The notes beneath the pieces are model-generated. The model was given only the letters and a program-made list of their open reading frames with translations. It had not been told where the DNA came from and did not search any database. Below are positions 31,389 to 42,760 of a DNA stretch of 64,000 nt, in pieces. Source of the DNA: Paenibacillus dendritiformis (lineage in GTDB: Bacteria > Bacillota > Bacilli > Paenibacillales > Paenibacillaceae); the NCBI RefSeq assembly GCF_945605565.1, contig NZ_OX216966.1, forward strand, positions 6,615,001 to 6,679,000, in the 5' to 3' direction. Position 1 is the first letter of the stretch. Each line of letters starts with the position of its first letter. Made by a program: the position numbers and the translations under genes.

Positions 31389-31859
31389 CTACCAGCGGTA
31401 GTGAGCATACGCTTTGTTTGCTTCAGCCATTTTATGCGTATCTTCGCGCTTCTTAACAGCAGCGCCTGTATTGTTGGAAGCATCGATGATCTCTGCTGCC
31501 AGACGTTCTTGCATGGTCTTCTCTCCGCGGTTGCGAGAGTAGTTGACCAACCAGCGCAATCCCAACGAAGTGCGGCGCTCCGGCTTCACTTCGATAGGCA
31601 CTTGATAGTTCGAACCGCCGACACGGCGAGCCTTAACTTCAAGGACCGGCATGATATTCTTCAATGCTGCTTCAAACACTTCCATAGGATCTTTCCCCGT
31701 GCGTTCTTGAATGACCGCGAAAGAATCATATAGAATAGTTTGAGCAACACCACGTTTACCGTCGATCATGATGCGGTTAATCAGGCGAGTAACCAGCTTG
31801 CTGTTATACACCGGATCCGGCAGCACGTCGCGCTTAGGAACTGGACCTTTGCGTGGCAT
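31389..31859 (-). CDS. rpsG: 30S ribosomal protein S7
   Basis: 156 residues from the ATG at 31859. [20 protein letters not shown] start and [17 protein letters not shown]; ends HYRW. Primary binding protein of the 30S head. The 122-bp gap back to rpsL holds a TTCCTC/GAGGAA hairpin (31907-31922) that could be an S7 leader element, unproven. Confidence 0.97.
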   Translation of the reverse strand: MPRKGPVPKRDVLPDPVYNSKLVTRLINRIMIDGKRGVAQTILYDSFAVIQERTGKDPMEVFEAALKNIMPVLEVKARRVGGSNYQVPIEVKPERRTSLGLRWLVNYSRNRGEKTMQERLAAEIIDASNNTGAAVKKREDTHKMAEANKAYAHYRW

Positions 31860-31981
31860 GTGAATCCCCCTTTCCAAATAACTTCACAAGCAGAAGCGAG
31901 TCCGTCTTCCTCTCCCGAGGAAAGCGTCTCTCTCTGTAACGGAACAAGATAGATGTACTACCCTATTCCCGGTGATCGCGA

Positions 31982-32404
31982 TTAGGATTTCTTCGCTTTC
32001 GGACGCTTCGTACCGTACTTGGAACGAGCTTGCATGCGGTTGTTCACCCCAGCAGTATCCAATGCACCGCGAACGATGTGGTAACGAACCCCTGGAAGGT
32101 CCTTAACCCGGCCCCCGCGCACGAGTACAACGCTGTGCTCCTGCAGGTTGTGGCCGATACCTCCGATGTAAGCAGTAACCTCAACACGGTTCGTCAAGCG
32201 AACACGGGCATACTTACGAAGTGCAGAGTTCGGTTTCTTCGGTGTCATCGTACCTACACGAGTGCAGACACCGCGTTTTTGAGGCGCGCTCAAATCCGTT
32301 TCTTCACGCTTCAGAGCGTTGTATCCTCTTTGCAAAGCTGGGGACTTGGATTTTGTTACTTTGTCTTTGCGGCCTTTACGTACCAATTGGTTAATTGTTG
32401 GCAT
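31982..32404 (-). CDS. rpsL: 30S ribosomal protein S12
   Basis: 140 residues. [20 protein letters not shown] start; the decoding-site loop [13 protein letters not shown] has the wild-type Lys pair, so streptomycin sensitivity is expected from this protein. The beta-methylthiolated Asp lies in [10 protein letters not shown]. Confidence 0.97.
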   Translation of the reverse strand: MPTINQLVRKGRKDKVTKSKSPALQRGYNALKREETDLSAPQKRGVCTRVGTMTPKKPNSALRKYARVRLTNRVEVTAYIGGIGHNLQEHSVVLVRGGRVKDLPGVRYHIVRGALDTAGVNNRMQARSKYGTKRPKAKKS

Positions 32405-32545
32405 GTTGGCACCCCCTTCCTATAAGTTTCAACACCTTTTACAATTCATTCACTTAAGCCCACAGATCCAGGTGGTTCATAAATGAACAAATGAAATGTT
32501 TTTGCCATAGGACTTCCCCTTCGACAAAAACAATAGGTTTGCTTC

Positions 32546-32800
32546 TCAATTCGCGTTAACGACAGCCACTGCAGCTGCGCCGACCTCGATGCCGCACGCC
32601 TTGCCGAGATCGCGCATCGTCGCCACATACGTCAGCTTGATGCCCTGCTTCTCGCACAGCGTGATAATCTTCGAAGTCACCCGCGCATCGGCGTCTTCCG
32701 CCACATACACCTCGGCGGCCAAGCCTTGCTCTACGATCTTCAGTGTCTGCTTGGTCCCAATCTTAATCTTCTCATCCTGTAACCCTTTATCATAAGACAT
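32546..32800 (-). CDS. rplGB: L7Ae-family ribosomal/K-turn-binding protein
   Basis: 84 residues, an L7Ae/L30e fold: IGTKQTLKIVEQGLAAEVYV, CEKQGIKLTYVATMRDLGKA, GIEVGAAAVAVV. The Bacillus homologue (YbxF/RplGB) binds kink-turn RNA and ribosomes but is not essential. GGAGGA is nine bases before the ATG. First gene behind the str-operon promoter. The 140 bp between it and rpsL hold nothing clear. Confidence 0.9.
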   Translation of the reverse strand: MSYDKGLQDEKIKIGTKQTLKIVEQGLAAEVYVAEDADARVTSKIITLCEKQGIKLTYVATMRDLGKACGIEVGAAAVAVVNAN

Positions 32801-32850
32801 GAATCATGTTCCTCCAAAAGTACAGGTCATTGCCTTGGGCACACTACGAT

Positions 32851-32879
32851 ATAGTAGCACTTTAGATTTCATGTGTCAA
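32851..32879 (-). promoter_or_regulatory. Sigma-A promoter of the str operon
   Basis: On the minus strand TTGACA (32879-32874), 17-bp spacer, TACTAT (32856-32851), about 50 bp before the L7Ae-like gene. Confidence 0.7.
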
Positions 32880-32925
32880 GAAATTATTTTGAGTTGAAAG
32901 AGAGCCCTAAAACGGCACCGTGAAG

Positions 32926-32967
32926 CATGCCGCCAGGCCGCCCCTCAAGCGGGCGGCCGGCGGCATG
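32926..32967 (-). terminator. Large GC-rich hairpin after rpoC
   Basis: On the minus strand CATGCCGCC, inner CCGCCC...GGGCGG, GGCGGCATG, starting 14 bp after the rpoC stop. Very stable, but followed by CTTCACGG without a clean T-run, so termination may be partial. Confidence 0.6.
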
Positions 32968-32981
32968 TTCGCACGATTCTA

Positions 32982-35900
32982 TTATTCGGCGACGCCGACA
33001 CCGGCGGTGTCAAGCGCTTCTTCCGTCTCTTCTTCCATCAGCGGGTTGATCAGCTTCACGCTGCGGTAGCGGTTCATGCCGGTACCAGCCGGGATCAGCT
33101 TCCCGATGATGACATTCTCCTTCAGGCCGAGCAGCTGGTCGACCTTGCCCTTGATGGCAGCGTCGGTCAGGACACGTGTCGTCTCCTGGAACGATGCGGC
33201 TGACAGGAAGGAATCGGTCTCCAGCGACGCCTTCGTAATACCGAGCAGCACCGGCTTGGCGACAGCCGGCTCTTTGCCGGACAGGATCGCTTCCTTGTTC
33301 GCTGCTTCGTATTCATGAAGGTCGACGTACGAGCCAGGCAGAAGTGTCGTGTCTCCCGCGTCGACGATGCGGATCTTCCGCAGCATCTGCTTAATCATGA
33401 CCTCAACGTGCTTGTCGTTGATTTCTACCCCTTGGTTCCGGTATACGCGCTGAACTTCCTGAAGAATGTAGTTCTGCACGCCGCGGATACCTTTGATGCG
33501 CAGCATCTCTTTCGGGTCGATGGAGCCGTCCGTAATCTCGTCCCCGGCTTCGATGGCCATGCCTTCGGTGACACGGATACGGGAGCCGTACGTAACGGAA
33601 TATACTTTGGTCTCCGCTTCGCCTTGAACCTCTACCTCGCGGCGGTCCTTCGCTTCGCGGATCTCCTTGACGACGCCGTCGATCTCGGAAATGATCGCTT
33701 GCCCCTTCGGATTGCGCGCTTCGAACAACTCCTGGATACGCGGCAAACCTTGGGTAATATCGTCTCCTGCGACGCCCCCGGTATGGAACGTACGCATCGT
33801 GAGCTGGGTTCCCGGCTCACCGATCGATTGCGCGGCGATAATGCCTACCGCTTCCCCGATCTCAACGTGCTTGCCTGTCGCCAAGTTGCGGCCGTAGCAG
33901 ATTTTGCAGACGCCGTGACGGGCGCGGCAGCTGAGCACAGAGCGAATCATGAGCTTCTTCACGCCGGCATTGACGATGGCTTCGGCCTTGTCGGTATCGA
34001 TAAGCTCGTTCCGGTTCACCAGTACTTCGCCCGTCTCCGGATGACGCACCGTCTCGAACGAATAACGTCCCTCGATACGGTCATACAAGCCTTCGATAAC
34101 TTCCTTGCCGTCAGAAATATTGCTGACGAGGAAGCCTTTGTCCGTGCCGCAATCGTCCTCGCGCACGATCACGTCCTGCGCGACGTCGACGAGACGGCGG
34201 GTCAAGTAACCCGAGTCCGCCGTACGAAGCGCGGTATCGGCGAGACCTTTCCGCGCGCCGTGCGTCGAGATGAAGTACTCCAAGACGGTAAGGCCTTCGC
34301 GGAAGTTGGATTTGATTGGCAATTCAATAATCCGTCCGGACGGGTTCGCCATGAGACCGCGCATCCCGCCGAGCTGGGTAATCTGCGATTTGTTACCCCG
34401 CGCCTTGGAATCGACCATGAGCATGATGGAGTTATAGCGGTCCATCGATTTCATGAGGATCTCCGTGATGCGGTCCTTCGTATCCGACCAGATCTCGATA
34501 ACACGGTCATACCGCTCGTCGTTCGTAATCAGACCGCGACGGTATTGATTCGTAATCACCTTGACCTTCTCTTCGGACTCCTTGAGGATCTCCACCTTCT
34601 CCTGCGGCACGATAACGTCCGCGACCGCGATCGTAATGCCTGCACGGGTGGAGTACGTGAATCCAATCTGCTTGATACGGTCCAGGATGACCGAAGTAAG
34701 CGTCGTATGGAATATATCGAAGCAGCGGGCAATAATTTGACCGAGATAGTCTTTGCCTACCGCACCCGATTGCGGAATGCTCTGGAGAATCTCCTGAATA
34801 TTCGCGCCCTTTTCATGAATAAAGTAGAGATCCGGCGTTCCCTCGAACAAGTTGCGCTTAGTAGGCTCGTTGATATAAGGGAATTCCGGCGGGAATATTT
34901 CATTGAAAATGATACGTCCCACTGTCGTCACGAGCAGCGCTTCCTGCTGCTTATCCGTGAACGAGGTCTTGTTCAGCGCCTTGGCCGGAATGACGACGCG
35001 CGCATGCAAGGAGGCCGTTCCGCGCTGGTAGGCGGATACCGCTTCATTGACAGAGGCGAAGATCATGCCGGAGCCTTTGGCTTCCTTGTTGTCCATCGTC
35101 AGGTAGAACGATCCGAGAACCATATCCTGGGATGGTGTAACGACCGGTTTGCCGTCTTTCGGGTTCAAGATGTTGCCGGACGCCAGCATGAGCAGGCGGG
35201 CTTCCGCTTGCGCTTCCGCGGACAACGGCACGTGAACCGCCATCTGGTCGCCGTCGAAGTCGGCGTTGTACGCCGTACAGACGAGCGGGTGAAGACGGAT
35301 CGCGCGGCCTTCGACAAGGATTGGCTCGAACGCCTGGATACCGAGACGGTGAAGCGTCGGAGCGCGGTTCAACAGAACCGGATGCTCGCGGATCACTTCT
35401 TCAAGGACGTCCCATACTTCCGGACTGACGCGCTCGACTTTGCGCTTCGCGCTCTTGATGTTATGCGCCAAGCCTTTGTTCACGAGCTCTTTCATGACGA
35501 AAGGCTTGAACAGCTCCAAGGCCATTTCCTTCGGCAGACCGCATTGATACATCTTCAAATACGGGCCGACGACGATAACAGAACGTCCGGAATAGTCAAC
35601 GCGCTTCCCGAGCAGGTTCTGACGGAAGCGGCCTTGCTTTCCTTTGAGCATATGGCTGAGCGACTTGAGCGGACGGTTCCCCGGTCCGGTAACCGGACGG
35701 CCGCGGCGCCCGTTGTCGATCAGAGCATCGACGGCTTCCTGCAGCATCCGCTTCTCGTTCTGCACGATGATGTCCGGCGCGCCCAGATCGAGCAGCCGCT
35801 TGAGGCGGTTGTTCCGGTTGATGACGCGGCGGTACAGATCGTTCAAGTCGGAGGTCGCGAAGCGTCCGCCGTCCAATTGAACCATCGGACGAAGCTCCGG

Positions 35901-36605
35901 CGGAATGACCGGCAGCACGTCGAGGATCATCCATTCCGGCGCATTGCCCGAATTGCGGAATGCCTCGATGACTTCCAGACGCTTAATCGCGCGGTTGCGG
36001 CGTTGGCCTTGGGCCGTGCGCAGCTCTTCCTTCAGCATCGCCAGCTCTTTTTCCACGTCCAGATCCTGCAGCAGCTTCTTGACAGCTTCCGCGCCCATGC
36101 CGGCCTGGAATGCATGGCCGTACTTCTCGCGGTAGCTGCGGTATTCCTTCTCCGACAACAGCTGCTTCTTCTCCAGCGGCGTATCGCCCGGATCCGTCAC
36201 AACATAGGAGGCGAAGTAAATAATCTCTTCCAGCGAACGGGGCGACATGTCGAGGGCCAAGCCCATACGGCTCGGAATGCCCTTGAAATACCAAATATGC
36301 GAGACGGGAGCAGCCAATTCGATATGGCCCATCCGTTCGCGGCGCACTTTCTGGCGCGTAACTTCAACGCCGCATCGATCACAGACGACGCCTTTGTAGC
36401 GCACCCGCTTATATTTGCCGCAGTGACATTCCCAGTCTTTCGTCGGTCCGAAGATCTTTTCGCAGAACAGGCCTTCTTTTTCCGGCTTGAGCGTGCGGTA
36501 GTTGATCGTCTCCGGCTTCTTGACTTCGCCACGGGACCAAGAGCGAATCTTGTCGGGAGAGGCGAGCCCAATCTTCATATATTCAAAATTGTTGACGTCC
36601 ATCAA
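32982..36605 (-). CDS. rpoC: DNA-directed RNA polymerase subunit beta-prime
   Basis: 1207 residues if started at the TTG at 36605, aligned with the Bacillus start [10 protein letters not shown] and with GGAGGG seven bases upstream (the next codon is an ATG). N-terminal zinc ribbon [19 protein letters not shown], clamp, catalytic [12 protein letters not shown] triad, trigger loop region and the second zinc site [15 protein letters not shown]. The trailing residues are acidic. It is 165 bp after rpoB with a long inverted repeat in between. Confidence 0.97.
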   Translation of the reverse strand: MMDVNNFEYMKIGLASPDKIRSWSRGEVKKPETINYRTLKPEKEGLFCEKIFGPTKDWECHCGKYKRVRYKGVVCDRCGVEVTRQKVRRERMGHIELAAPVSHIWYFKGIPSRMGLALDMSPRSLEEIIYFASYVVTDPGDTPLEKKQLLSEKEYRSYREKYGHAFQAGMGAEAVKKLLQDLDVEKELAMLKEELRTAQGQRRNRAIKRLEVIEAFRNSGNAPEWMILDVLPVIPPELRPMVQLDGGRFATSDLNDLYRRVINRNNRLKRLLDLGAPDIIVQNEKRMLQEAVDALIDNGRRGRPVTGPGNRPLKSLSHMLKGKQGRFRQNLLGKRVDYSGRSVIVVGPYLKMYQCGLPKEMALELFKPFVMKELVNKGLAHNIKSAKRKVERVSPEVWDVLEEVIREHPVLLNRAPTLHRLGIQAFEPILVEGRAIRLHPLVCTAYNADFDGDQMAVHVPLSAEAQAEARLLMLASGNILNPKDGKPVVTPSQDMVLGSFYLTMDNKEAKGSGMIFASVNEAVSAYQRGTASLHARVVIPAKALNKTSFTDKQQEALLVTTVGRIIFNEIFPPEFPYINEPTKRNLFEGTPDLYFIHEKGANIQEILQSIPQSGAVGKDYLGQIIARCFDIFHTTLTSVILDRIKQIGFTYSTRAGITIAVADVIVPQEKVEILKESEEKVKVITNQYRRGLITNDERYDRVIEIWSDTKDRITEILMKSMDRYNSIMLMVDSKARGNKSQITQLGGMRGLMANPSGRIIELPIKSNFREGLTVLEYFISTHGARKGLADTALRTADSGYLTRRLVDVAQDVIVREDDCGTDKGFLVSNISDGKEVIEGLYDRIEGRYSFETVRHPETGEVLVNRNELIDTDKAEAIVNAGVKKLMIRSVLSCRARHGVCKICYGRNLATGKHVEIGEAVGIIAAQSIGEPGTQLTMRTFHTGGVAGDDITQGLPRIQELFEARNPKGQAIISEIDGVVKEIREAKDRREVEVQGEAETKVYSVTYGSRIRVTEGMAIEAGDEITDGSIDPKEMLRIKGIRGVQNYILQEVQRVYRNQGVEINDKHVEVMIKQMLRKIRIVDAGDTTLLPGSYVDLHEYEAANKEAILSGKEPAVAKPVLLGITKASLETDSFLSAASFQETTRVLTDAAIKGKVDQLLGLKENVIIGKLIPAGTGMNRYRSVKLINPLMEEETEEALDTAGVGVAE

Positions 36606-36692
36606 GGAGCGACCCTCCTTAATTTGTACTAGAGTTCGCCGCTGTTGCACTTCACACAGGAGCGGCAGTCTGTGTTCCAATCTATAGGGGCT

Positions 36693-36740
36693 GACGGTGG
36701 CCAGCAGCCGCTGTATTCAGCCCGGCTTCCGGCCACCGTC
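36693..36740 (-). promoter_or_regulatory. Perfect inverted repeat between rpoB and rpoC
   Basis: GACGGTGGCC (36740-36731 on the minus strand) pairs with GGCCACCGTC (36702-36693), and the 28-bp interior can form a further AGCC/GGCT stem. No T-run follows. Candidate for RNase processing or partial attenuation. Confidence 0.55.
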
Positions 36741-36770
36741 GATACCAACGTGTCCTGATGCAGTTGCGGC

Positions 36771-39700
36771 TTATTCCGCCACGTATTCGTCATCCATGCC
36801 AAGGTTCAGCTTGTCTTGCGGAATATCATCGTCATCGTCGAATTCACGCATTTCGATTTCTTCCTCGTTCTCCGTCAAAATCTTGACATCCATACCTAAG
36901 CTTTGCAGCTCTTTGATCAAGACCTTGAAGGACTCTGGAACACCTGGCTCCGGCACATTCTCGCCCTTGACAATCGATTCATATGTCTTCACCCGGCCGA
37001 CAACGTCGTCGGATTTGACGGTAAGGATCTCTTGCAGCGTATAGGCGGCGCCGTAAGCTTCAAGCGCCCACACCTCCATCTCCCCGAAGCGCTGGCCGCC
37101 GAACTGGGCTTTACCGCCGAGCGGCTGCTGCGTAACGAGCGAGTATGGACCTGTGGAACGGGCGTGAATCTTGTCGTCAACCATGTGCGCGAGCTTAATC
37201 ATGTACATGACGCCGACCGTAACTTCACGCTCGAACGGCTCGCCTGTGCGGCCATCGTACAGGATGGTCTTGCCGTTGCGCTGCATGCCGGCTTCTTCCA
37301 TCGTGTCGAATACGTCGTACTCGGTCGCGCCGTCGAAGACCGGCGTAGCCATATGCATGCCGAGGTAACGGGCGGCCATGCCCAAGTGAACCTCGAGCAC
37401 CTGGCCGATGTTCATCCGGGAAGGAACGCCGAGCGGGTTCAATACGACTTGAACCGGCGTGCCATCCGGCAGGAACGGCATATCCTCTTCCGGCAGAATG
37501 CGGGCGATGACCCCTTTGTTACCGTGGCGTCCCGCCATTTTATCCCCTTCGGATATTTTCCGCTTTTGGGCAATATAAGCACGTACCAGTTGGTTGACGC
37601 CTGGAGGCAGCTCATCGCCGTTCTCCCGCGTGAACACCTTGACGTCGACGACAATCCCGTCGGTTCCGTGCGGAACGCGCAGGGACGTGTCGCGCACCTC
37701 GCGCGCTTTTTCGCCGAAGATCGCGTGCAGGAGACGCTCTTCCGCCGTCAGCTCGGTAACCCCTTTTGGCGTTACTTTGCCGACGAGGATGTCGCCAGCC
37801 TTAATCTCGGCGCCGACACGGATAATGCCGCGCTCGTCAAGATTCTTCAGCGCTTCTTCCCCGACGTTCGGGATATCGCGCGTAATCTCTTCCGGCCCCA
37901 GCTTCGTGTCGCGGGCTTCCGACTCGTACTCCTCGATATGGATTGAGGTGTAGACGTCTTCTTTGACCAATTTCTCGGACAGCAGAATCGCATCCTCGTA
38001 GTTGTACCCTTCCCAAGTCATGAAGGCAACGACGACGTTGCGGCCCAGCGCCAGTTCGCCCACTTCCGTGGACGGACCGTCCGCCAAAATATCGCCCTTC
38101 TTGACGATATCGCCTTTCTTCGCCAGCGGACGCTGGTTAATGCAGGTTCCTTGGTTGGAACGCATGAACTTCTGCAATTTATATTTGACGAGGTCACCCT
38201 TGACCTCTTTGCCGTCAATCATTTCAATGCGGCGGACTTGAACCTCGTTCGCCGTAACGCGCTCCACGATGCCGTCCACTTTGGATACGATGCAGACGCC
38301 AGAGTCCTTCGCGGACTTGTGCTCCATTCCGGTTCCGACGAACGGCGCTTCCGGCACCAGCAGAGGCACCGCTTGCCGCTGCATGTTGGAACCCATGAGC
38401 GCACGGTTGGAGTCGTCGTTCTCCAGGAACGGAATGAGCGCGGTCGCAACCGACACGACCTGCTTCGGCGAGACGTCCATATAGTCAACGCGCTCGCTCG
38501 GCATCGTCAAAATATTGTCGGACTGCTTGTTGTAGCGGACAATAACCATATCGTCCTGGAACGAGCCGTCTTCATTCAACAGCGCGTTCGCCTGGGCGAT
38601 GACGTAGTTGTCTTCCTCATCCGCCGTCATATAATCAATCTGTTCCGTGACCTTGCCGTTCTTCGGGTCGACCCAACGATACGGAGCTTCGATGAAGCCG
38701 TACTCGTTGACGCGAGCGAAGGTGGACAAGGAGTTGATCAGACCGATGTTCGGACCTTCCGGCGTCTCGATCGGACACATCCGCCCATAGTGCGAGTGGT
38801 GAACGTCGCGGACTTCGAAGCCGGCGCGTTCCCGCGTCAGACCGCCCGGACCGAGCGCGGACAGACGGCGCTTGTGCGTCAATTCCGCCAGCGGGTTCGT
38901 CTGGTCCATGAACTGGGACAGCTGCGAGCTGCCGAAGAACTCCTTGATCGAGGCGATGACCGGACGGATGTTAATCAGCGCTTGCGGCGTAATGACGCTC
39001 GCATCCTGAATGGACATCCGTTCACGCACGACGCGTTCCATCCGGGACAGACCGATGCGGAACTGGTTCTGCAGCAATTCGCCGACCGAACGGAGACGGC
39101 GGTTGCCCAGATGGTCGATATCATCCGTGCTGCCGATGCCGTGCAGCAGGTTGATAAAATAGTTGATCGAGGAGATGATATCGGCCGGCGTAATGTTCTT
39201 CACCGATTTGTCGATGTTGCCGTTGGAAATGACCTTGATGACTTTGCCTTCCTCATGCGGCGAGAATACGTCGACGACCTGCATCGGAATATCATCCGAC
39301 TCCATTACTCCGCCTGCGACGTGATACGTCTTGAATCCGACTCCGCTCTCCAGGCGCGGCATAATCTCATCCAGCAGACGGCGATCGATCATCTGTCCGG
39401 CTTCGGCCACGATCTCGCCCGTCTCCACATCGATAAGCGTCTCGGCGAGGCGCTGGTTGAAGAGCCGGTTCTTGATATGAAGCTTTTTATTAATCTTGTA
39501 ACGGCCCACGTTGGCCAGATCATAACGTTTAGGATCGAAGAAACGTGCGATGAGCAAGCTTCTCGCATTATCCAATGTCGGCGGTTCACCTGGACGCAGG
39601 CGCTCATAGATTTCAATCAGCGCTTTTTCCGTAGAATCGGTATTGTCTTTATCCAGGGTGTTCCGGATATATTCGTCCTGGCCAAGCAGCTCCAGAATCT

Positions 39701-40313
39701 GCTCATCCGTACCGAAGCCCAAGGCGCGAAGAAGGACGGTGACCGGAATCTTGCGCGTACGGTCAATCCGGACATAAATGATATCCTTGGCGTCCGTCTC
39801 CAGCTCAAGCCATGCTCCACGGTTCGGGATGACGGTTGCCGTATATGTCTTCTTCCCGTTCTTGTCGACTTTCGTACTGAAATAGACACTTGGGGAGCGA
39901 ACCAACTGGCTGACAATAACACGTTCCGCACCATTGATGATGAACGTGCCTGTCTCCGTCATGAGCGGGAAATCACCCATAAACACTTCTTGCTCTTTGA
40001 CTTCTCCGGTCTCTTTATTGAGGAGACGCACTTTGACCCGGAGCGGTGCTGCATACGTTACATCGCGTTCCTTCGATTCATCGACCGAATACTTAGGCTC
40101 GCCCAAGCTGTAATCGATAAACTCCAGAACCAAGTTACCCGTGAAATCCTGAATCGGCGAAATGTCTTGGAACATCTCACGCAATCCTTCGTCCAAAAAC
40201 CATTCGTACGATTTCTGTTGGATTTCAATCAAGTTCGGGACTTCGAGTACCTCTTTGATGCGCGCGTAGCTGCGCCGAGTGCGTCGACCATACTGAACAA
40301 GATGTCCTGCCAA
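36771..40313 (-). CDS. rpoB: DNA-directed RNA polymerase subunit beta
   Basis: 1180 residues from the TTG at 40313, giving MAGHLVQYG, which I take as the family start; an ATG at 40331 would add six residues but sits on top of the likely AGGGGTGAG ribosome-binding site. The rifampicin pocket [15 protein letters not shown] and [13 protein letters not shown] has the sensitive residues (Gln, Asp, His and Ser at the usual positions). The C-terminal ends in an acidic stretch [14 protein letters not shown]. Transcribed from the promoter at 40651-40679. Confidence 0.97.
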   Translation of the reverse strand: MAGHLVQYGRRTRRSYARIKEVLEVPNLIEIQQKSYEWFLDEGLREMFQDISPIQDFTGNLVLEFIDYSLGEPKYSVDESKERDVTYAAPLRVKVRLLNKETGEVKEQEVFMGDFPLMTETGTFIINGAERVIVSQLVRSPSVYFSTKVDKNGKKTYTATVIPNRGAWLELETDAKDIIYVRIDRTRKIPVTVLLRALGFGTDEQILELLGQDEYIRNTLDKDNTDSTEKALIEIYERLRPGEPPTLDNARSLLIARFFDPKRYDLANVGRYKINKKLHIKNRLFNQRLAETLIDVETGEIVAEAGQMIDRRLLDEIMPRLESGVGFKTYHVAGGVMESDDIPMQVVDVFSPHEEGKVIKVISNGNIDKSVKNITPADIISSINYFINLLHGIGSTDDIDHLGNRRLRSVGELLQNQFRIGLSRMERVVRERMSIQDASVITPQALINIRPVIASIKEFFGSSQLSQFMDQTNPLAELTHKRRLSALGPGGLTRERAGFEVRDVHHSHYGRMCPIETPEGPNIGLINSLSTFARVNEYGFIEAPYRWVDPKNGKVTEQIDYMTADEEDNYVIAQANALLNEDGSFQDDMVIVRYNKQSDNILTMPSERVDYMDVSPKQVVSVATALIPFLENDDSNRALMGSNMQRQAVPLLVPEAPFVGTGMEHKSAKDSGVCIVSKVDGIVERVTANEVQVRRIEMIDGKEVKGDLVKYKLQKFMRSNQGTCINQRPLAKKGDIVKKGDILADGPSTEVGELALGRNVVVAFMTWEGYNYEDAILLSEKLVKEDVYTSIHIEEYESEARDTKLGPEEITRDIPNVGEEALKNLDERGIIRVGAEIKAGDILVGKVTPKGVTELTAEERLLHAIFGEKAREVRDTSLRVPHGTDGIVVDVKVFTRENGDELPPGVNQLVRAYIAQKRKISEGDKMAGRHGNKGVIARILPEEDMPFLPDGTPVQVVLNPLGVPSRMNIGQVLEVHLGMAARYLGMHMATPVFDGATEYDVFDTMEEAGMQRNGKTILYDGRTGEPFEREVTVGVMYMIKLAHMVDDKIHARSTGPYSLVTQQPLGGKAQFGGQRFGEMEVWALEAYGAAYTLQEILTVKSDDVVGRVKTYESIVKGENVPEPGVPESFKVLIKELQSLGMDVKILTENEEEIEMREFDDDDDIPQDKLNLGMDDEYVAE

Positions 40314-40692
40314 CTTTAACTCACCCCTCATGTCTACTCACAAAAATTGGATTGCGAATCCTTTTCGGTATCCTTTATAATAAAGTCCACGAAAGAGACT
40401 CTGAAAACGAGAAAATGGGTTTATCAAACAAAAAGAAAAACGTACGCTCACGATAAAACGCCTTTTCCGATGGACGCCGTTTCTCCGTGCCGTCGTTTCC
40501 TGTTGTAGAACATCCTTCATATCCGATAGACTTGCCCAAAATGTAAACATTATACTTCATTTCACGAAAATGTATTCGTCTTTTCAAAAAAAAGCTTGAC
40601 ATTTTGGTCATGTAAAGACATGAAGGCCATCCTAATACTGACATTTTATAATAATACCATAATGGGCATGTCGAGTCAACTTCGAATTTAAA
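40314..40692 (-). promoter_or_regulatory. rpoB-rpoC leader with sigma-A promoter
   Basis: On the minus strand TTGACT (40679-40674), 17-bp spacer, TATTAT (40656-40651) gives a start near 40643 and a leader of about 330 nt before rpoB. A second TATAAT lies within the leader (about 40547-40542) without a clear -35. The leader has runs such as CGTTTTTCTTTTTG after weak stems, so attenuation is possible, but I see no small gene. Confidence 0.6.
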
Positions 40693-41298
40693 CTATTCTT
40701 TGACAGCCCGATAGATGCGGTACCCCTTCTCTTTGGCTACCAACTCCACTCGCTCCTCGCCGAACAGCTCCCGAAGCTTGGCTTCTGCAGAAGGCGCCCC
40801 CTGCTTCTTCTGAATGACGATCCACAACGCTCCTCTATCATTCAAATGAGCATGTGATTGTTCAAAAATCCGGTGCACGACTTCTTTGCCGGCACGTATC
40901 GGCGGGTTCGTCAAAATGACGTCGAAGGTTGACGAGCCGATGCCGTCCAATCCGTCGCTCTTCCGCACCGTCACATTGGATATGCCGTTGCGCTCCGCAT
41001 TTTCCTGAGCCAGTTCCAACGCCCGTTCATTCACATCCACCATCGTTACATGTCCTTGCGTAGCGAGCTTGGCCGCCGCCAGCCCGATCGGACCGTAACC
41101 GCAGCCGACATCCAGCACCTGCGCGCCGTCCGGAATGTCCATATTCTCAATCAGCACGCGGCTTCCGAAGTCAACTCCGCCCTTCGAGAACACGCCGGCA
41201 TCCGACACGAATTGCAGTGTATGCCCGCGCAGCTCCGCCTTCCAGTATTGCCGATCATGCGGCGTATCCGGCCGGTGACTGTAATAATGTCCCGTCAA
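40693..41298 (-). CDS. RsmC-like class I SAM methyltransferase (YbxB family)
   Basis: 201 residues from the TTG at 41298, chosen because GGAGGG ends six bases upstream and the product MTGHYYSHRP matches the family start; the reading to 41340 lacks a site. VLDVGCGYGPIGLAAAKLA is the SAM-binding motif I and DVILTNPPIRAGK carries the NPP(I) motif of guanine-N2 rRNA methyltransferases. The B. subtilis neighbour of rpoB, ybxB, is the same family. The exact rRNA target is not shown by sequence. It follows the rplL terminator. Confidence 0.85.
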   Translation of the reverse strand: MTGHYYSHRPDTPHDRQYWKAELRGHTLQFVSDAGVFSKGGVDFGSRVLIENMDIPDGAQVLDVGCGYGPIGLAAAKLATQGHVTMVDVNERALELAQENAERNGISNVTVRKSDGLDGIGSSTFDVILTNPPIRAGKEVVHRIFEQSHAHLNDRGALWIVIQKKQGAPSAEAKLRELFGEERVELVAKEKGYRIYRAVKE

Positions 41299-41446
41299 CT
41301 TCAACCCTCCTTCCTCTGCGTTCAAAGTGCTGCTGTTCATTGGCTAAGATGCGCTAGCCTCTGTGATGCTTCAACCCCGTTCTCTGTCCTCCATCCGAAT
41401 GATACGGCAAGGACAGGCGCGTCGTGACGTCGTATCCTAGACAACG

Positions 41447-41473
41447 AACCCCTTGAATGTTCTTCAAGGGGTT
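41447..41473 (-). terminator. Hairpin after rplL
   Basis: AACCCCTTGAA, loop GAACA, TTCAAGGGGTT: eleven perfect pairs 20 bp past the rplL stop, followed by CGTTGT. The lack of a T-run suggests partial termination, allowing read-through to the methyltransferase. Confidence 0.7.
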
Positions 41474-41494
41474 CCGCACTTCAGCAAGCAAATA

Positions 41495-41860
41495 CTATTT
41501 CAGTTCTACAGTTGCGCCAGCTTCTTCGAGCTTCGCTTTTACTGCTTCTGCTTCGTCTTTGCTTACTTTTTCTTTCAATGGTTTTGGTGCGTTGTCTACG
41601 AGATCTTTCGCTTCTTTCAGGCCGAGACCTGTGATTTCGCGAACGACTTTGATGACGTTGATTTTGCCAGCGCCTGGGTTCGTCAGGATTACGTCGAATT
41701 CTGTTTGCTCAGCTGCACCAGCATCGCCAGCGCCGCCAGCCATAACTGCTACAGGAGCTGCAGCTGTTACGCCGAATTCTTCTTCGATTGCTTTAACCAG
41801 GTCGTTCAGTTCCAATACGGACATGCCTTTGATGGCTTCCAAGATTTGCTCTTTGCTCAT
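41495..41860 (-). CDS. rplL: 50S ribosomal protein L7/L12
   Basis: 121 residues. N-terminal dimerisation helices, an Ala/Gly-rich hinge ([17 protein letters not shown]) and the factor-binding C-terminal domain with [20 protein letters not shown]. Forms the stalk on L10. Confidence 0.98.
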   Translation of the reverse strand: MSKEQILEAIKGMSVLELNDLVKAIEEEFGVTAAAPVAVMAGGAGDAGAAEQTEFDVILTNPGAGKINVIKVVREITGLGLKEAKDLVDNAPKPLKEKVSKDEAEAVKAKLEEAGATVELK

Positions 41861-41930
41861 GGTTAAACCTCCATATTCATAGTAAGTTATAGTAGAAAAT
41901 GTTCACGTCCCCGCATGGGCACGGAGTCTC

Positions 41931-42434
41931 TTACGCTTCTGCTTCTTGCTTCTCTGCGACCGCCTTGACGGCGAGTGCGAAGTTGCGCACAGGCGCTTGG
42001 AGCACGCTGAGCAACATGGACAGCAAGCCTTCGCGGGAAGGAAGCTCGGCCAGTGCTTTGATTTGAGCTACATCGACAACGCGGCCTTCGACCACGCCAC
42101 CTTTGATCTCAAGAGCGTCATTCTTCTTCGCAAAATCGTTCAAAATCTTCGCAGGAGCTACTGCGTCTTCCGGGCTGAAAGCGATAGCCGTCGGTCCGGA
42201 CAACACTTGATCCAGCTCAGACAATTCCGCTTGCGCTGTCGCACGGCGAACCATGGTGTTTTTCAACACTTGGAACTCGATGCCTGCTTCGCGCAATTGC
42301 TTGCGAAGTTCAGTCACTTGAGTCACGTTCAAACCGCGATAGTCGGCAACAACCGTCGTTACGCTGCCACGCAATTTCTCTGCGATTACTTCTACTTCTT
42401 GCTGTTTCGCTTCGATAATTTTTGCGTTTGCCAC
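41931..42434 (-). CDS. rplJ: 50S ribosomal protein L10
   Basis: 167 residues from a GTG at 42434 (GGAGGTGG upstream). [19 protein letters not shown] start and the L12-binding C-terminal helix. L10-L12 binds the leader RNA upstream and represses its own operon in Bacillota. Confidence 0.95.
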   Translation of the reverse strand: MANAKIIEAKQQEVEVIAEKLRGSVTTVVADYRGLNVTQVTELRKQLREAGIEFQVLKNTMVRRATAQAELSELDQVLSGPTAIAFSPEDAVAPAKILNDFAKKNDALEIKGGVVEGRVVDVAQIKALAELPSREGLLSMLLSVLQAPVRNFALAVKAVAEKQEAEA

Positions 42435-42464
42435 TCGATCCACCTCCTACAAGTTCTTATCTAA

Positions 42465-42680
42465 CCGCATCCTGGACTATTATGTTCTGCCTACACGAGC
42501 ATAAGAAAAGCCTCTGCAGCAATCTACAGAGGCATCACGAATGCAGCGGCGCTTGATCACGCATGTTCCCATGCGCCACCGCATCTTCTATTTCGAACAC
42601 CTCGGTAGGAGATTAAGCCTTACGGCACCTACTGTCTATGGTACGATTATTCATTTTCAACACACACGCGAATCTCACAA
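42465..42680 (-). ncRNA. L10 leader (ribosomal autoregulatory RNA) of rplJ-rplL
   Basis: On the minus strand the segment includes CTCCTACCGAGGTG, several paired blocks and, just before rplJ, GCCTCTGTAGATTGCTGCAGAGGCTTTTCTT (42533-42504), a terminator-like hairpin. This arrangement and place match the L10_leader family, where L10-(L12)4 binding favours termination. Confidence 0.75.
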
Positions 42681-42687
42681 CCTCATT

Positions 42688-42717
42688 AGGATACCATAGT
42701 CAGCCAACTTGTGTCAA
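42688..42717 (-). promoter_or_regulatory. Sigma-A promoter of rplJ-rplL
   Basis: On the minus strand TTGACA (42717-42712), 18-bp spacer with TGG before the -10, TATCCT (42693-42688), placed just ahead of the L10 leader. Confidence 0.65.
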
Positions 42718-42760
42718 CCTTAACTATAGTTTAAACGAAGAATGCGAGATGCTGCCGAAC

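Noticed and set aside
29215..31401. A plus-strand reading of 728 codons opposite fusA
   Set aside because: Mirror of fusA codons; no start signal or family.
33315..36632. A plus-strand reading of 1105 codons opposite rpoC
   Set aside because: It is exactly antisense to a conserved gene, with no ribosome-binding site, domains or codon bias; long antisense frames arise from the GC pattern of real codons.
38151..40319. A plus-strand reading of 722 codons opposite rpoB
   Set aside because: Same shadow effect; Arg/His/Asp-rich with no recognisable fold.
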